Origin: Variovorax sp. 770b2 | Lineage (GTDB): Bacteria; Pseudomonadota; Gammaproteobacteria; Burkholderiales; Burkholderiaceae_C | Assembly: GCF_900115685.1 (NCBI RefSeq) | Contig: NZ_FOXJ01000001.1 | Location: 2,699,796 to 2,763,795, forward strand | Direction of reading: 5' to 3' | Length of the DNA stretch: 64,000 nt | Shown: positions 16,657-28,405 of the stretch, piece after piece | Layout: every line of letters begins with the position of its first letter | Position numbering within the stretch: position 1 is the first letter of the stretch | Program-made: the position numbers and the translations under genes | The notes under the pieces: model-generated | What the model was told of the DNA's origin: nothing | What the model saw: the letters and a program-made list of their open reading frames with translations, nothing else | The model's database searches: none

Positions 16657-19058
16657 CACAGCACCCGCACGATGCTGGCCGGCTTGAAGCCCAGGTCGGC
16701 CGCCTTGCCCTTGCGCGCACGGGTGCCGCGCGCGTTGTTGAGGGTGCGGATCTCCAGCGTCTCGTCGCGCTCCTTGCCGCCGCGGCCGATGCCCTCGATC
16801 TTCACGCTGCGCGTGTAGGCCGCGGCACCCGCGAGGGTGTCCTTGGGCTCCAGGTCGATCAGCGTGAGGCCGCGGCCGCCCTTGGGCAGGCTCTTGAGCT
16901 CGGCGATGTCGAAGGTGAGGATGCGGCCGCCGGTCGAGGCGCAGGCCACATGCGTGGCGGCCGGCATCGGCTCGGCGCCGCTCGCGCCGCCCACCAGCGA
17001 AGGACGGCAGAGCTGTTCGCCCTCGCCCACGTCGATGAAGGCCTTGCCGCCGCGCTGGCGCGACATCATGTTCTCGACCGTGGCGATGAAGCCGTAGCCG
17101 CCGGTATTGGCCAGCAGCACGCTCGCGCCCACCGGGCCCGCGAAGAAGTGCGTGACGTGCGTGCCGGCGTCGAGCTCGACCAGCGTGGTGACCGGTTGCC
17201 CGTCGCCGCGCGCGCCGGGGAGCGACGCCACGGGCACGGTGTAGACGCGCACCGATTTGTCCTTGGAAGAGCCGAAGACCAGCAGCGTGTCGACGCTGCG
17301 GCATTCGAAGGCGCCATAGAGCGCATCGCCGGACTTGAAGCTGTACTCGGGGGTCGAGGAACCATTGTTTCCATTGGCCGCCTTCTCGCTCGCCCAGCCC
17401 TTCTGCGCGCGCACCCAGCCCTTCTGCGACACGATCACGGTGACGGGTTCGTCCACCACCTTCACTTCGGCCACGGCGCGCTTTTCGGCTTGAATGAGCG
17501 TGCGGCGCGGGTCTTCGAAGGTCTTGGCATCGGACTCGATTTCCTTGATCAGCAGGCGGCGCAGCGTGGCGGGGCTGCCCAGGATGTCTTCGAGCTTCTT
17601 CTGCTCCGTGCGCAACTCGTCGAGCTGCTGCTGGATCTTGATGCCCTCGAGCCGCGCAAGTTGGCGCAGCCGGATTTCAAGGATGTCTTCCGCCTGCACA
17701 TCGCTGAGGTTGAAGCGCGCGATGAGCGCCGCCTTCGGATCTTCCGCGGTGCGGATGATCGCAATCACCTCGTCGATGTTCAGCAGCACCAGCTGCCGGC
17801 CTTCCAGGATGTGGATGCGCTCGAGCACCTTGTTCAGGCGATGCCGCGAGCGCTTCTCGACGGTGATCTCGCGGAAGGCGATCCACTCGGTGAGCATCTG
17901 GCGCAGCGACTTCTGCGTGGGCTTGCCGTCGATGCCCACCATCGTGAGGTTGATCGACGAGGAGGTCTCCAGCGAGGTCTGCGCGAGCAGCGTGGTGATG
18001 AACTCTTCCTGGCTGATGCGCGAGGTCTTGGGCTCGAACACCAGGCGCACGGCGGCGTCCTTGCTCGATTCGTCGCGCACCACGTCGAGCACCGAGAGCA
18101 TCGCGGCCTTCAGTTGCGTCTGGTCGGCCGAGAGCGCCTTCTTGCCGGCCTTGACCTTCGGGTTGGTGATTTCCTCGATCTCCTCGAGCACCTTCTGCGT
18201 GCTCACGCCGGGCGGCAGCTCGTTGACCACGAGCTGCCACTGGCCGCGCGCGAGGTCTTCGATCTTCCAGCGCGCGCGCACCTTGAGCGAGCCGCGGCCG
18301 GTGCGGTAGGCATCGGCGATGTCGCTCGCGCCGCTGATGATCTGCGCGCCGCCCGGGTAGTCGGGGCCGGGCACGATCGCCAGGAGTTCTTCTTCGCTCA
18401 GCTTGCCGTTCGACTTGATGAGCGCCACGCAGGCGTCGGCGATTTCGCGCAGGTTGTGGCTGGGGATTTCGGTGGCCAGGCCGACCGCGATGCCGCTTGC
18501 GCCATTGAGCAGCGTGAACGGCAGCCGCGCGGGCAGCAGGCGCGGCTCCTCGGTGCTGCCGTCGTAGTTGGGAATGAAATCGACCGTGCCTTCGTCGATC
18601 TCGTCGAGCAAGAGGCTGGTGATGCGGGCGAGACGCGCCTCGGTGTAGCGCATGGCCGCGGCGCCGTCGCCGTCGCGGCTGCCGAAGTTGCCCTGGCCGT
18701 CGACCAGCGGATAGCGCTGCGAGAAGTCTTGCGCCATGCGCACCAGCGCGTCGTAGGCGGCCTGGTCGCTGTGCGGATGGAAGCGGCCGAGCACGTCGCC
18801 GACCACGCGCGCGCTCTTGACGGGCTTGGCGCCCACGGTGCCGTTGGTCCCGCCGAACCCCAGGCCCATGCGCGACATCGAGTACAGGATGCGCCGCTGC
18901 ACCGGCTTCTGGCCGTCGGACACATCGGGCAGCGCGCGGCCCTTGACCACGCTGAGCGCGTATTCGAGGTAGGCGGTCTGTGCGTAGTCGGCCAGCGTGA
19001 GGGTGGTGTCGCCGTCGGTGGGACCTGCAAGGTCGAGCGGGGGTTGGGAGTCGTCCAT
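16656..19058 (-). CDS. parC: DNA topoisomerase IV subunit A
   Basis: An 800-residue type IIA topoisomerase subunit that cuts and rejoins DNA to separate daughter chromosomes. The N-terminal breakage-reunion domain has the catalytic tyrosine at about residue 138 ([11 protein letters not shown]). The C-terminal part contains the beta-pinwheel segments. Its length and the absence of a full GyrA box favour ParC over GyrA, as does the nearby parE. The quinolone-determining region reads [10 protein letters not shown] (residues 94-103), where E. coli ParC has HPHGDSACYE, so the serine at the E. coli S80 position is Gln here. The start ATG at 19058 follows the dispersed repeat and a short A-rich leader. 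Confidence 0.96.
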   Translation of the reverse strand: MDDSQPPLDLAGPTDGDTTLTLADYAQTAYLEYALSVVKGRALPDVSDGQKPVQRRILYSMSRMGLGFGGTNGTVGAKPVKSARVVGDVLGRFHPHSDQAAYDALVRMAQDFSQRYPLVDGQGNFGSRDGDGAAAMRYTEARLARITSLLLDEIDEGTVDFIPNYDGSTEEPRLLPARLPFTLLNGASGIAVGLATEIPSHNLREIADACVALIKSNGKLSEEELLAIVPGPDYPGGAQIISGASDIADAYRTGRGSLKVRARWKIEDLARGQWQLVVNELPPGVSTQKVLEEIEEITNPKVKAGKKALSADQTQLKAAMLSVLDVVRDESSKDAAVRLVFEPKTSRISQEEFITTLLAQTSLETSSSINLTMVGIDGKPTQKSLRQMLTEWIAFREITVEKRSRHRLNKVLERIHILEGRQLVLLNIDEVIAIIRTAEDPKAALIARFNLSDVQAEDILEIRLRQLARLEGIKIQQQLDELRTEQKKLEDILGSPATLRRLLIKEIESDAKTFEDPRRTLIQAEKRAVAEVKVVDEPVTVIVSQKGWVRAQKGWASEKAANGNNGSSTPEYSFKSGDALYGAFECRSVDTLLVFGSSKDKSVRVYTVPVASLPGARGDGQPVTTLVELDAGTHVTHFFAGPVGASVLLANTGGYGFIATVENMMSRQRGGKAFIDVGEGEQLCRPSLVGGASGAEPMPAATHVACASTGGRILTFDIAELKSLPKGGRGLTLIDLEPKDTLAGAAAYTRSVKIEGIGRGGKERDETLEIRTLNNARGTRARKGKAADLGFKPASIVRVL

Positions 19059-19133
19059 GAAGAAGAAAGGAAAGTAAAAAAGAAAACCGATGGCAACTCA
19101 ATCCTGCACGTGGCCGTATCCAATTTCAGAAAC

Positions 19134-19223
19134 ACCGTGGAACCGGCTTTGCCGGGCCACTGGTGTTGCCCCCTGCAAGGGGGTTGGCGAAGCGACACGA
19201 AGTGCGCGAAGACTGGGGGTGAG
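19134..19223. repeat. Dispersed palindromic repeat, copy 1
   Basis: A 90-base intergenic element between the kelch gene 3' end and parC. It can fold into an outer stem (ACCGTGG with CCAC-T-GGT), an inner stem (CCGGC-TTT-GCCGG), and then a second hairpin (CCCCC-tgcaa-GGGGG), followed by the conserved run TTGGCGAAGCGACACGAAGT. A second copy with the same layout is at 38624-38712. Comparison shows paired changes in the outer stem (GTGG/CCAC here, GCGG/CCGC there), so the secondary structure appears to be conserved. Confidence 0.85.
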
Positions 19224-19225
19224 CG

Positions 19226-20350
19226 TCATCCTTCCAGGGTGAAGGCCTCGTGCACCGCGGACTGCACGGCACCGCCGAGCACCGCGCCGCCGCCGGCCAC
19301 GTAGATGAAGTCGCCGATCACCGCGGCACCGACGGCATGGCGCGGCGTGGTCATCGGGGCATGGCGCTGCCAGGTGTCGTCCACGGGATCGTAGCTTTCC
19401 ATCTGGCCGAACACCTTGGCCTGGCGCGGCACGCCACCCACCAGGAAGCCGCCCTCCCCGCCCATGGCGAAGAAGCGGCCCCGGTACACCACAAGGCCAT
19501 GGCCCGAGCGCGCGGTGGGAAGCGGCGAACGCAGCTCCCAGGTGTCGCGCGTGGGCAGGTAGACGTGGTGCAGGTCGGTGTTGTATTCGAAGGTGTTGAA
19601 GCGCCCGCCGATCACGTGGATCTGGTTGCCGTGCGAGACGCAGCCCACATGGTCGCGCGCCCCGGGCAGCGGCTTGCGCGCCGTCCAGCGGTCGGCCTTC
19701 GGGTCGTAGACCTCGTGCCAGCCGACGCTCGCGCGCTCGGCCGCGGGCTCCGAGGCGCCGCCGATCAGGTGCAGCGAGCCGCCGAGCATCACCGCAGCCG
19801 CCGCCCCGCGCGGACGCGGCAGCGGCGCAATCGCGGTCCAGCGGTTGGCGGCGATGTCGTAGACGTAGGCATGGGTGTCCGAGCGGCGGTTCTGCTCGAC
19901 GAAGCCGCCGAGCGCGTAGACCCTGCCCTCTTCGGCCGTCACCGCGACGTGGTTGGCACCGCGCGGCAGCGGCGCGCCGTCGAGCCAGCGGTCGGCTTTC
20001 GGGTCGTAGATGTGGTGGTAGTCGCGGTTGACCGCGCCTTCGCCGTAGCCGCCGACGACGTGCATGCGGCCCATGGCGGCAGTCGCCCAGGCCATTTCGC
20101 TGCGCGGGATCGGCAAGGCCGCGCGCGCCATCCAGCGGCCCTGCGGACCGGCCGGCGCGGGGCTGTCGGTGACGCGCTGCGATTCCTGCTCGGGCGTCAT
20201 GTGGTGCGGCACGCCGCCCTGCAGGCGCGCGTAGGGTTCTTTCGACGAAGGCGCTGCCGGCAGCGTGTCGTGCGTGGCCGCATGCTGGGCGCGCGCGGCG
20301 CCGGTCACCGCGCAGGCGGCGGTCGCGAGGACGAAGCTTCGACGGTGCAT
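19226..20350 (-). CDS. Secreted kelch-repeat protein
   Basis: A 374-residue protein with an export signal at residues 1-21 (MHRRSFVLATAACAVTGAARA), whose RRSF could be read as a weak Tat motif. The body has about six kelch repeats, each with a GG pair followed by Y and W about twenty residues on (for example VVGGYGEG...YDPKADRW, ALGGFVEQ...YDIAANRW, LIGGASEP...YDPKADRW, VIGGRFNT). They should form a beta-propeller in the periplasm. The ligand or enzyme activity is unknown. It lies 11 bases upstream of the transglycosylase-gene region on the same strand. Confidence 0.88.
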   Translation of the reverse strand: MHRRSFVLATAACAVTGAARAQHAATHDTLPAAPSSKEPYARLQGGVPHHMTPEQESQRVTDSPAPAGPQGRWMARAALPIPRSEMAWATAAMGRMHVVGGYGEGAVNRDYHHIYDPKADRWLDGAPLPRGANHVAVTAEEGRVYALGGFVEQNRRSDTHAYVYDIAANRWTAIAPLPRPRGAAAAVMLGGSLHLIGGASEPAAERASVGWHEVYDPKADRWTARKPLPGARDHVGCVSHGNQIHVIGGRFNTFEYNTDLHHVYLPTRDTWELRSPLPTARSGHGLVVYRGRFFAMGGEGGFLVGGVPRQAKVFGQMESYDPVDDTWQRHAPMTTPRHAVGAAVIGDFIYVAGGGAVLGGAVQSAVHEAFTLEG

Positions 20351-20361
20351 GGCGGGCTCCT

Positions 20362-21240
20362 TCAGGACACGGGCGGCTCGACCGCGCTGGCCGGCACCTG
20401 CGGTTGCTCGGGAATGTCGGGCATCGCGGGCATGCCGCCGGGCGAATCGGGCGGCATGTTGCCACGGCCCAGCGCCCCGCCCTTGGGCACCACCAGCTCC
20501 ATGCGGATGCGGCCCGGCGTCTTGCCGCCCCGCGCGCCGCCGCCACCCGTCGCCACCGAGGGCTTGAGGTAGGCGTACAGCTGCAGCACGGTCTGCACGT
20601 AGTTCTGCGTTTCCTTGTAGTTCGGGATCTTGTTGCCCGCGCGCTGCACCGCGCCCTCGCCCGCGTTGTAGGCGGCCAGCGCCAGTTCGATCTGTCCGGG
20701 GAACATCGCGATCAGGTCGCGGAGATACCGCGACCCCGTTGCGATGTTGATGCGCGGGTCGAACAGTTTCTTCTCGATGGTGGTGCGCTTGTCCGCCGCG
20801 ACGCCGTAGCGCTGCGCGGTCGCGGGCATGAGTTGCATGAGGCCCATCGCGCCCTTGGGCGAGACGGCCTGCGCGTCGAAGCCCGATTCGGTGGCGATCA
20901 GCGCCTGCAGCAGTTCGTAGTCGATCGAATGCTTGTTCGATGCATCGCGCAGCGCCGACTTGGCGGTCTTGTAGCTGGGCGAGGCTTCGAACAGCGCGAG
21001 CAGGGTCTGCGACGCGGGCGGCACCCTGCCGTCCAGCTTGCGCCCGTTGCGCCCGAGCGGCGAGATGCCCTGCGCCGTGTCGAAACTCTGGCCGCCGCGA
21101 AAGAAGATCTGGTAGCGCTCGTCGATCTTCTCGGAGGCGAAGTGCGCGACGCCCTTGCTGTCGATGTACCCGTAGATATCAGCGGCGTGCGCCAGCCCCT
21201 GCTGCAAGCACAGCAGCAAGGCCAACAGCAACGCACGCAT
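20362..21240 (-). CDS. Lytic transglycosylase, SLT domain
   Basis: A 292-residue exported peptidoglycan lytic transglycosylase. Residues 1-19 form the signal peptide (MRALLLALLLCLQQGLAHA). A short DUF4124-like segment (IYGYIDSKGVAHFASEK) follows. The SLT catalytic domain starts near residue 110, with the catalytic Glu in ALIATESGFD and the family blocks SPKGAMGLMQLMPATA and ALAAYNAGEGAV. The last 60 residues are Gly/Pro-rich and probably disordered. It lies between parE and the kelch gene, all on the minus strand, 23 bases after parE. The ATG at 21240 is chosen over a 65-codon extension because of the clear signal peptide. Confidence 0.93.
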   Translation of the reverse strand: MRALLLALLLCLQQGLAHAADIYGYIDSKGVAHFASEKIDERYQIFFRGGQSFDTAQGISPLGRNGRKLDGRVPPASQTLLALFEASPSYKTAKSALRDASNKHSIDYELLQALIATESGFDAQAVSPKGAMGLMQLMPATAQRYGVAADKRTTIEKKLFDPRINIATGSRYLRDLIAMFPGQIELALAAYNAGEGAVQRAGNKIPNYKETQNYVQTVLQLYAYLKPSVATGGGGARGGKTPGRIRMELVVPKGGALGRGNMPPDSPGGMPAMPDIPEQPQVPASAVEPPVS

Positions 21241-21263
21241 GAGATCTGGAAGGGTCACGGGGG

Positions 21264-23252
<1,989 letters not shown>

Positions 23253-23285
23253 GGGGGCGGATTGTAGTCAGTCGCCGCCAAACAA

Positions 23286-23301
23286 CTGGATACCCATACA
23301 G
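23286..23301. promoter_or_regulatory. LexA-box-like sequence upstream of parE
   Basis: On the minus strand this reads CTGTATGGGTATCCAG, which fits the SOS box pattern CTGT-N8-ACAG except for CCAG in the second half, a deviation also found in accepted E. coli boxes such as uvrB. It lies between parE and the divergent MFS gene, 33 bases before the parE start. A single near-match may be chance. Confidence 0.4.
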
Positions 23302-23407
23302 CAGGCGCTTTGATGCCGGATGCGCATTGAAACGGCCCCGATAAATCATCAATGCCTTTGGCCGCCCGCCCGCCTGCCGCAGCACGCAAGTGGCTACATT
23401 CGACGCC

Positions 23408-24643
23408 ATGCAAGCTCCCACGCCCGCCCTCTCGCCCACCCTCTCCATTAGGCAGGTGCTGTTCTGCGGCGCCATGATCGTCACGCTCTCGATGGGCATC
23501 CGCCACGGCTTCGGCCTCTGGCTGCAGCCGATCACGCAGACGCAGGACTGGAGCCGGCAGACCTTTTCCTTCGCGCTGGCGATCCAGAACCTCTCGTGGG
23601 GCATCTTCGGCGTGTTCGCGGGCATGCTGGCCGACCGCTTCGGCGCGTTCCGGGTGCTGATCGGCGGTGCGATCTTCTACGGGCTGGGGCTGCTGGGCAT
23701 GGCGCATTCGCCGACGCCACTGCTGTTCACGCTGAGCGCGGGCGTCCTGATCGGCGCGGCGCAGGCGGGCACCACCTATGCGGTGATCTACGGCGTGATC
23801 GGGCGGCAGATTCCGGCCGAGCGGCGCTCCTGGGCGATGGGCGTGGCGGCGGCGGCCGGCTCGTTCGGCCAGTTCCTGATGGCGCCCATCGAGGGGCGCC
23901 TGATCGGCCACCTGGGCTGGCAGACCGCGCTGGCGGTGCTGGCCGTGCTGGTGCTGGTGATCGTGCCCCTGGCCTTCGGCCTGCGCGAGCCGCAGCGCGA
24001 GGCACTGGCCGGACACCGCGACCAATCGGTGCTGCAGGCGGTGGGCGAAGCCTTCCGCTACCCCAGCTTCGGCCTCCTGATGGCGGGCTATTTCGTCTGC
24101 GGCTTCCAACTGGCCTTCATCGGCATCCACATGCCGACCTACCTGCGCGACCGGAGCCTGTCGGCCGACGTGGCCGGCTACGCGCTGGCGCTGATCGGGC
24201 TCTTCAATGTGTTCGGCACCTACACGGTCGGGCTGCTGGGGCAGACGCTGGCCAAGCGCAAGATCCTCGCGGCGATCTACTTCGCGCGGGCGGTGTCGAT
24301 CGCGCTGTTCCTGATCGTGCCGATCTCGCCGGTCAGCGTCTACGTGTTCTCGGCGGCGATGGGCTTCCTCTGGCTCTCGACCGTGCCCGCGACCAACGCG
24401 ATCGTGGCGGGCATCTTCGGGGTGGCGCACCTGTCGATGTTGAGCGGCTTCGTGTTCCTGAGCCACCAGGTCGGCTCGTTCCTGGGCGTGTGGCTGGGCG
24501 GCTACCTGTACGACACCACCGGCAGCTACGACATCGTCTGGTACATCGCGATCGCGCTGGGCGTGTTCGCGGCACTGATCAACCTGCCGGTCAAGGAGCA
24601 CGCCATCGCCCGCGAGTCCGGGCCGGCGGCGGTGCCGGGCTGA
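23408..24643 (+). CDS. Major facilitator superfamily transporter
   Basis: A 411-residue inner-membrane transporter with about 12 hydrophobic helices. The motif between helices 2 and 3 (GMLADRFGAFRVLIGG) matches the MFS signature GxxxDRxGxxxV. The early segment GFGLWLQPITQTQDWSRQTFSFALA resembles oxalate/formate-antiporter-like and monocarboxylate MFS carriers. The ATG at 23408 is chosen over a GTG six codons earlier. It is divergent from parE. The substrate is unknown. Confidence 0.9.
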   Translation: MQAPTPALSPTLSIRQVLFCGAMIVTLSMGIRHGFGLWLQPITQTQDWSRQTFSFALAIQNLSWGIFGVFAGMLADRFGAFRVLIGGAIFYGLGLLGMAHSPTPLLFTLSAGVLIGAAQAGTTYAVIYGVIGRQIPAERRSWAMGVAAAAGSFGQFLMAPIEGRLIGHLGWQTALAVLAVLVLVIVPLAFGLREPQREALAGHRDQSVLQAVGEAFRYPSFGLLMAGYFVCGFQLAFIGIHMPTYLRDRSLSADVAGYALALIGLFNVFGTYTVGLLGQTLAKRKILAAIYFARAVSIALFLIVPISPVSVYVFSAAMGFLWLSTVPATNAIVAGIFGVAHLSMLSGFVFLSHQVGSFLGVWLGGYLYDTTGSYDIVWYIAIALGVFAALINLPVKEHAIARESGPAAVPG

Positions 24644-24660
24644 TTGCGGACAATCGGACC

Positions 24661-24801
24661 ATGACCCCGCAGATGCGCCATCACCTCGCACACGCCGGCT
24701 GGCTCGCGGCCGTGCTGGCGGCGCTGGGGGGCGTCTTCATGCTCTATACGCATCCGGAATTTCTCGTGACGCTGGTCGACCAGGTGTGGTCGTGTTTCTG
24801 A
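24661..24801 (+). CDS. Small single-pass membrane protein
   Basis: A 46-residue open frame with a clear ATG, one hydrophobic helix (WLAAVLAALGGVFMLYT, about residues 14-30) and a short tail ending WSCF. It sits in the 174-base gap between the MFS and methyltransferase genes and ends 16 bases before the latter. I do not recognise it. The evidence is only sensible composition and spacing. Confidence 0.45.
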   Translation: MTPQMRHHLAHAGWLAAVLAALGGVFMLYTHPEFLVTLVDQVWSCF

Positions 24802-24817
24802 GGCGGGTCGATCTGCC

Positions 24818-25387
24818 ATGAAAGATGCAGCGCCGTCGCACGGCTCGGGTGCGCCTTCGGAATGGATCGTGCGCTGGTCGCACCTGCTGGCCGGCGACGC
24901 GACCGTGCTGGACGTGGCCTGCGGCTCGGGCCGGCATATGCAGTGGTTTGCCGGACGCGGGCATTCGGTCACGGGCGTCGACCGGTCGCCGGAAGCCATC
25001 GAGGCAGCAGGCGCCTTCGGCCGGACCGTCACCGCCGATATCGAGTCCGGCCCTTGGCCCTTCACCGGCCAGACTTTCGGCGCGGTGGTCGTCACCAACT
25101 ACCTGTGGCGCGCCCGCATGACCGACATCGTGGCTGCCGTGGCCCCCGGCGGCGTGCTGCTCTACGAGACCTTCGCCGCGGGCAACGAGACGGTGGGCAA
25201 GCCATCGCGGGCCGACTTCCTGCTGCGGCCCGGCGAGTTGCTGGCCGCCTGCCGGGATCTGCGCGTGGTGGCCTACGAAGACGGGTTCCTTGCCGAACCG
25301 GCCCGCTTCGTGCAGCGTATTGCCGCCATCCGCCCGCCGGCACCCGTGGCCGGCCAGCCCCTGCGCGCCCTCCTGAAGGGAAACTGA
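24818..25387 (+). CDS. Class I SAM-dependent methyltransferase
   Basis: A 189-residue Rossmann-fold methyltransferase. Motif I is [28 protein letters not shown] (about residues 30-57), with the acidic residue ending strand 2 at GVDRS, and motif IV is VVTNYLWR. It resembles the TehB/UbiE-like group. The substrate is unknown. It precedes dapA by 79 bases in the same orientation, with TAGAAT, a possible -10 for dapA, at 25427-25432. Confidence 0.88.
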   Translation: MKDAAPSHGSGAPSEWIVRWSHLLAGDATVLDVACGSGRHMQWFAGRGHSVTGVDRSPEAIEAAGAFGRTVTADIESGPWPFTGQTFGAVVVTNYLWRARMTDIVAAVAPGGVLLYETFAAGNETVGKPSRADFLLRPGELLAACRDLRVVAYEDGFLAEPARFVQRIAAIRPPAPVAGQPLRALLKGN

Positions 25388-25466
25388 GGGGACAGGGCCG
25401 GCCGACTTGGCGGCCCCCGGAGTAAGTAGAATCGGCGCTTTCGTCCACCGACAAAGAGATTCCCCC

Positions 25467-26357
25467 TTGGAGCAACTGACAGGCAGCATCGTCGCGCTCG
25501 TCACGCCGATGCACGACGACGGCAGTGTCGACTACCCCGCCCTGCGGCGACTCATCGACTGGCACATCGACGAAGGCACCGACTGCCTTGGCGTGGTCGG
25601 CACCACCGGCGAATCGCCGACGGTCGACGTGGAAGAGCACTGCGAAATCATCCGCGTCTCGGTCGAGCAAGCCAAGGGCCGCGTGCCCGTGATGGCCGGC
25701 TGCGGCGCCAATTCGACGAAAGAAGCGATCGAGCTGGCCAAGTTCGCCAAGGGCGTGGGCGCCGATTCGCAGCTGCAGGTCGTGCCCTACTACAACAAGC
25801 CGACGCAAGAAGGCCAGTACCAGCACTTCAAGGCGATCGCCGAGGCCGTGGGCGACCTGCCCATCGTGCTGTACAACGTGCCCGGCCGCACCGTTGCCGA
25901 TATGGCGCACGACACCGTGCTGCGCCTGGCACAGGTGCCCGGCATCATCGGCATCAAGGAAGCCACCGGCAACATCGAACGCGCCCAGTGGCTCATTCGC
26001 GACCTGCCCAAGCGCTTTGCCGTCTATTCGGGCGACGACCCGACCGCCGTCGCGCTCATGCTCTGCGGCGGCCAGGGCAACATCAGCGTCACGGCCAACA
26101 TCGCGCCGCGCAAGATGCATGAACTGTGCGTGGCGGCGCTTGCCGGCGACGTGAAGCGCGCCATGCAGATCCAGTTCGAGCTCATGCCGCTGCACCGCAA
26201 CCTGTTCGTCGAACCCAATCCGATTCCGCTCAAGTGGGCCATGGCCCGGCTCGGCCTGTGCGGCGGCGCCTTGCGGCTGCCGCTCACCGAACTCGGCGAA
26301 GCGAGCCGTCCGGCGGTCGAAGGCGCCCTGCGCGCCACCGGCCTGCTCAAGAACTGA
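25467..26357 (+). CDS. dapA: 4-hydroxy-tetrahydrodipicolinate synthase
   Basis: A 296-residue aldolase that condenses pyruvate with aspartate semialdehyde in lysine and diaminopimelate synthesis. The N terminus [13 protein letters not shown], the pyruvate-binding [10 protein letters not shown], the catalytic Tyr in [12 protein letters not shown] and the Schiff-base Lys in IGIKEATGN are all present. I chose the TTG at 25467 because it gives the normal family N terminus. The next upstream start, a TTG at 25407, adds 20 residues that do not fit the family. It heads a unit with bamC and a WalJ-like hydrolase. Confidence 0.95.
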   Translation: MEQLTGSIVALVTPMHDDGSVDYPALRRLIDWHIDEGTDCLGVVGTTGESPTVDVEEHCEIIRVSVEQAKGRVPVMAGCGANSTKEAIELAKFAKGVGADSQLQVVPYYNKPTQEGQYQHFKAIAEAVGDLPIVLYNVPGRTVADMAHDTVLRLAQVPGIIGIKEATGNIERAQWLIRDLPKRFAVYSGDDPTAVALMLCGGQGNISVTANIAPRKMHELCVAALAGDVKRAMQIQFELMPLHRNLFVEPNPIPLKWAMARLGLCGGALRLPLTELGEASRPAVEGALRATGLLKN

Positions 26358-26406
26358 GCCCCACCCCCAACACACGCCTGCGATCCGCTTTTTCCCTGGC
26401 CGCAAC

Positions 26407-26424
26407 AAGGTTAAGCAACCTTTT
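26407..26424 (+). terminator. Short hairpin between dapA and bamC
   Basis: AAGGTT-aagc-AACCTT followed by two extra T residues lies in the 142-base dapA-bamC gap. It is a six-base-pair stem, A/T-rich for this genome, and could be a weak terminator or attenuator that tunes bamC expression. The T run is short, so strong termination is unlikely. Confidence 0.35.
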
Positions 26425-26499
26425 GCCCGAACTGTGCTCAGAGATGGCGGGCACTGCGGCCCACAGATTGACCGAACCATTCCAACAAGGAAGACGACG

Positions 26500-27591
26500 T
26501 TGAAGAACCTTTCGCAACTTTCGCGATATGCACTGCTGGCTACTCTCGTTGCCAGCCTCGCCGCCTGCTCCGTGCTCGAGAGCGACAAGATCGACTACAA
26601 GAGCGCCGGCAAGGCCCCGACGCTCGAAGTCCCGCCCGACCTGTCGCAGCTCTCGCGCGACAACCGCTACGCGGTGCCCGGCGGCGCAGTCACCGCCAAC
26701 GCATACCAGGCCGGCGTCGCGAACGCACCGGGTGTTCCCACCGCCGTCTCCAACATCGGCGACGTGCGCATGGAGCGCGCGGGCACGCAGCGCTGGATCG
26801 TCGTCAACCGCACGCCCGACCAGCTGTGGGACCCGGTGAAGGACTTCTGGCAGGAAAGCGGCTTCCTGCTGACCACCGAGCAGCGCAACCTGGGCATCAT
26901 GGAAACCGACTGGGCCGAGAACCGCGCCAAGCTGCCGCAGGACATCATCCGCGGCACGCTGGGCAAGCTGGTCGACTCGGTCTACTCGACCGGCGAACTC
27001 GACCGCTTCCGCACCCGCATCGAACGCACGACGAACGGCACCGAGATCTTCATCAGCCACCGCGGCATGCAGGAGGTCTACAACAACTCGCGCCAGGACC
27101 AGACCGTCTGGCAGCCGCGGCCGAGCGACCCTGAGCTGGAGACCGAGTTCCTGCGCCGCCTGATGGTCAAGCTGGGCGTCTCGCAAGAGCAGTCGAAGAT
27201 CCTGGCCGCCACCTCGGCACCCGCCAAGACCGCCACCATCGCCAGCGTGGGCAACCAGCCCGTGGTGCAGATCAGCGAAGGGTTCGATCGCGCATGGCGC
27301 CGCGTCGGCCTGGCCCTGGACCGCACCGGCTTCACCGTGGAAGACCGCGACCGCAGCGCCGGCGTCTATTTCGTGCGCTACGTGACGCCGAACCCCGAGA
27401 GGAAGGAAGAAGGCTTCTTCGGCAAGCTGTTCAGCAGCTCGTCCAAGGACGAAAAGCCGATCAAGTTCCGCATCCTCGTGAAGAGCCAGGGCGAATCGAC
27501 CACCGTCTCGGTGCTCAATGAAGCTGGCGCGCCGGAGTCTTCCGCCAACGCGCAGCGCATCGTCAAGGTCATTGCCGACGACCTGAAGTAA
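26500..27591 (+). CDS. bamC: Outer membrane protein assembly factor BamC
   Basis: A 363-residue lipoprotein of the BAM complex that inserts beta-barrel proteins into the outer membrane. Residues 1 to about 20 are a lipoprotein signal ending in SLAAC. The mature N terminus carries the conserved BamC stretch DKIDYKSAGKAPTLEVPPDL, known to contact BamD. Two helix-grip domains follow. The start is a TTG at 26500, preceded by AAGGAAG at 26487-26493; the in-frame codons before it lack a signal peptide. bamC after dapA is the usual proteobacterial order. Confidence 0.92.
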   Translation: MKNLSQLSRYALLATLVASLAACSVLESDKIDYKSAGKAPTLEVPPDLSQLSRDNRYAVPGGAVTANAYQAGVANAPGVPTAVSNIGDVRMERAGTQRWIVVNRTPDQLWDPVKDFWQESGFLLTTEQRNLGIMETDWAENRAKLPQDIIRGTLGKLVDSVYSTGELDRFRTRIERTTNGTEIFISHRGMQEVYNNSRQDQTVWQPRPSDPELETEFLRRLMVKLGVSQEQSKILAATSAPAKTATIASVGNQPVVQISEGFDRAWRRVGLALDRTGFTVEDRDRSAGVYFVRYVTPNPERKEEGFFGKLFSSSSKDEKPIKFRILVKSQGESTTVSVLNEAGAPESSANAQRIVKVIADDLK

Positions 27592-27596
27592 CCCGC

Positions 27597-28373
27597 ATGC
27601 TCCGCTTCCGAAGCCTCGGCAGCGGCAGCACGGGCAACGCCGCGCTGGTCGAAGCGACCAGCGGCGGCCGCACCTCCCGGCTCCTGGTCGACTGCGGCTT
27701 CGGCATCCGGCAACTCGATCAGCGGCTGGCCCAGGCGGGCCTCGCCGCCGGCGATATCGACGCCATCTTCATCACCCACGAGCACGGCGACCACATCGGC
27801 TGCGCTCACACGCTCTCGCGGCGCAACCGCATTCCCGTCTGGATGAGCGAAGGCACCTGGCTCGCCACGGGCGGACGTGATTTCGAAGGCAGGCTGAACC
27901 TGGCGCGCGACGATGCGGAATTCGCCGTCGGCGACATCAGCGTGCAGCCCTTCACCGTGCCGCACGATGCGCGCGAGCCGCTGCAGCTGCGCTGCACCGA
28001 CGGCGCACGCACGCTCGGCGTGCTGACCGACCTGGGGCACGCGACGGCACACGTCCTGAATCGCCTGAGCGGCGTGCATGCGCTGCTGCTCGAGTTCAAC
28101 CACGACAGCGACCTGCTGGCCAGCTCGGCCTACCCGCCCTTCCTCAAGATGCGCGTGGGCGGCAACTACGGGCACCTGTCGAACGCGGCGGCAGCGGACA
28201 TCGCGCGCGCGGTGCGCCACGACGGCCTGCGCCACGTGGTCGCGGCGCACCTGAGCGAGCAGAACAACCGGCCCGACATCGTGCGGCGCCTGATGGCCGA
28301 GGCACTGGGTGGCCATGAGGCGGAAATGCTTACCGCCACGGCCGCCGAGGGCTCGCCCTGGCTGGATGTCTGA
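27597..28373 (+). CDS. MBL-fold metallohydrolase, WalJ/YycJ-like
   Basis: A 258-residue metallo-beta-lactamase-fold protein. The N terminus RFRSLGSGSTGNAALVEA is characteristic of the YycJ/WalJ group and the zinc motif is THEHGDHIG (HxHxDH). Further metal positions appear in TDLGHATAHV and EFNHDSDLL, and AAHLSEQNNRP closes the domain. Relatives include exonuclease-like enzymes. It begins five bases after bamC and is followed by a terminator. Confidence 0.9.
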   Translation: MLRFRSLGSGSTGNAALVEATSGGRTSRLLVDCGFGIRQLDQRLAQAGLAAGDIDAIFITHEHGDHIGCAHTLSRRNRIPVWMSEGTWLATGGRDFEGRLNLARDDAEFAVGDISVQPFTVPHDAREPLQLRCTDGARTLGVLTDLGHATAHVLNRLSGVHALLLEFNHDSDLLASSAYPPFLKMRVGGNYGHLSNAAAADIARAVRHDGLRHVVAAHLSEQNNRPDIVRRLMAEALGGHEAEMLTATAAEGSPWLDV

Positions 28374-28405
28374 CCGCCACCTGACCTACAGACGGTCCCC
28401 GTAGA

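Noticed and set aside
16656..19058. Gene could be gyrA
   Set aside because: Length of 800, the parE partner nearby and the lack of an obvious GyrA box favour parC.
16950..19304. Long plus-strand frame opposite parC
   Set aside because: Shadow of the parC coding sequence, which is full length and has the catalytic tyrosine.
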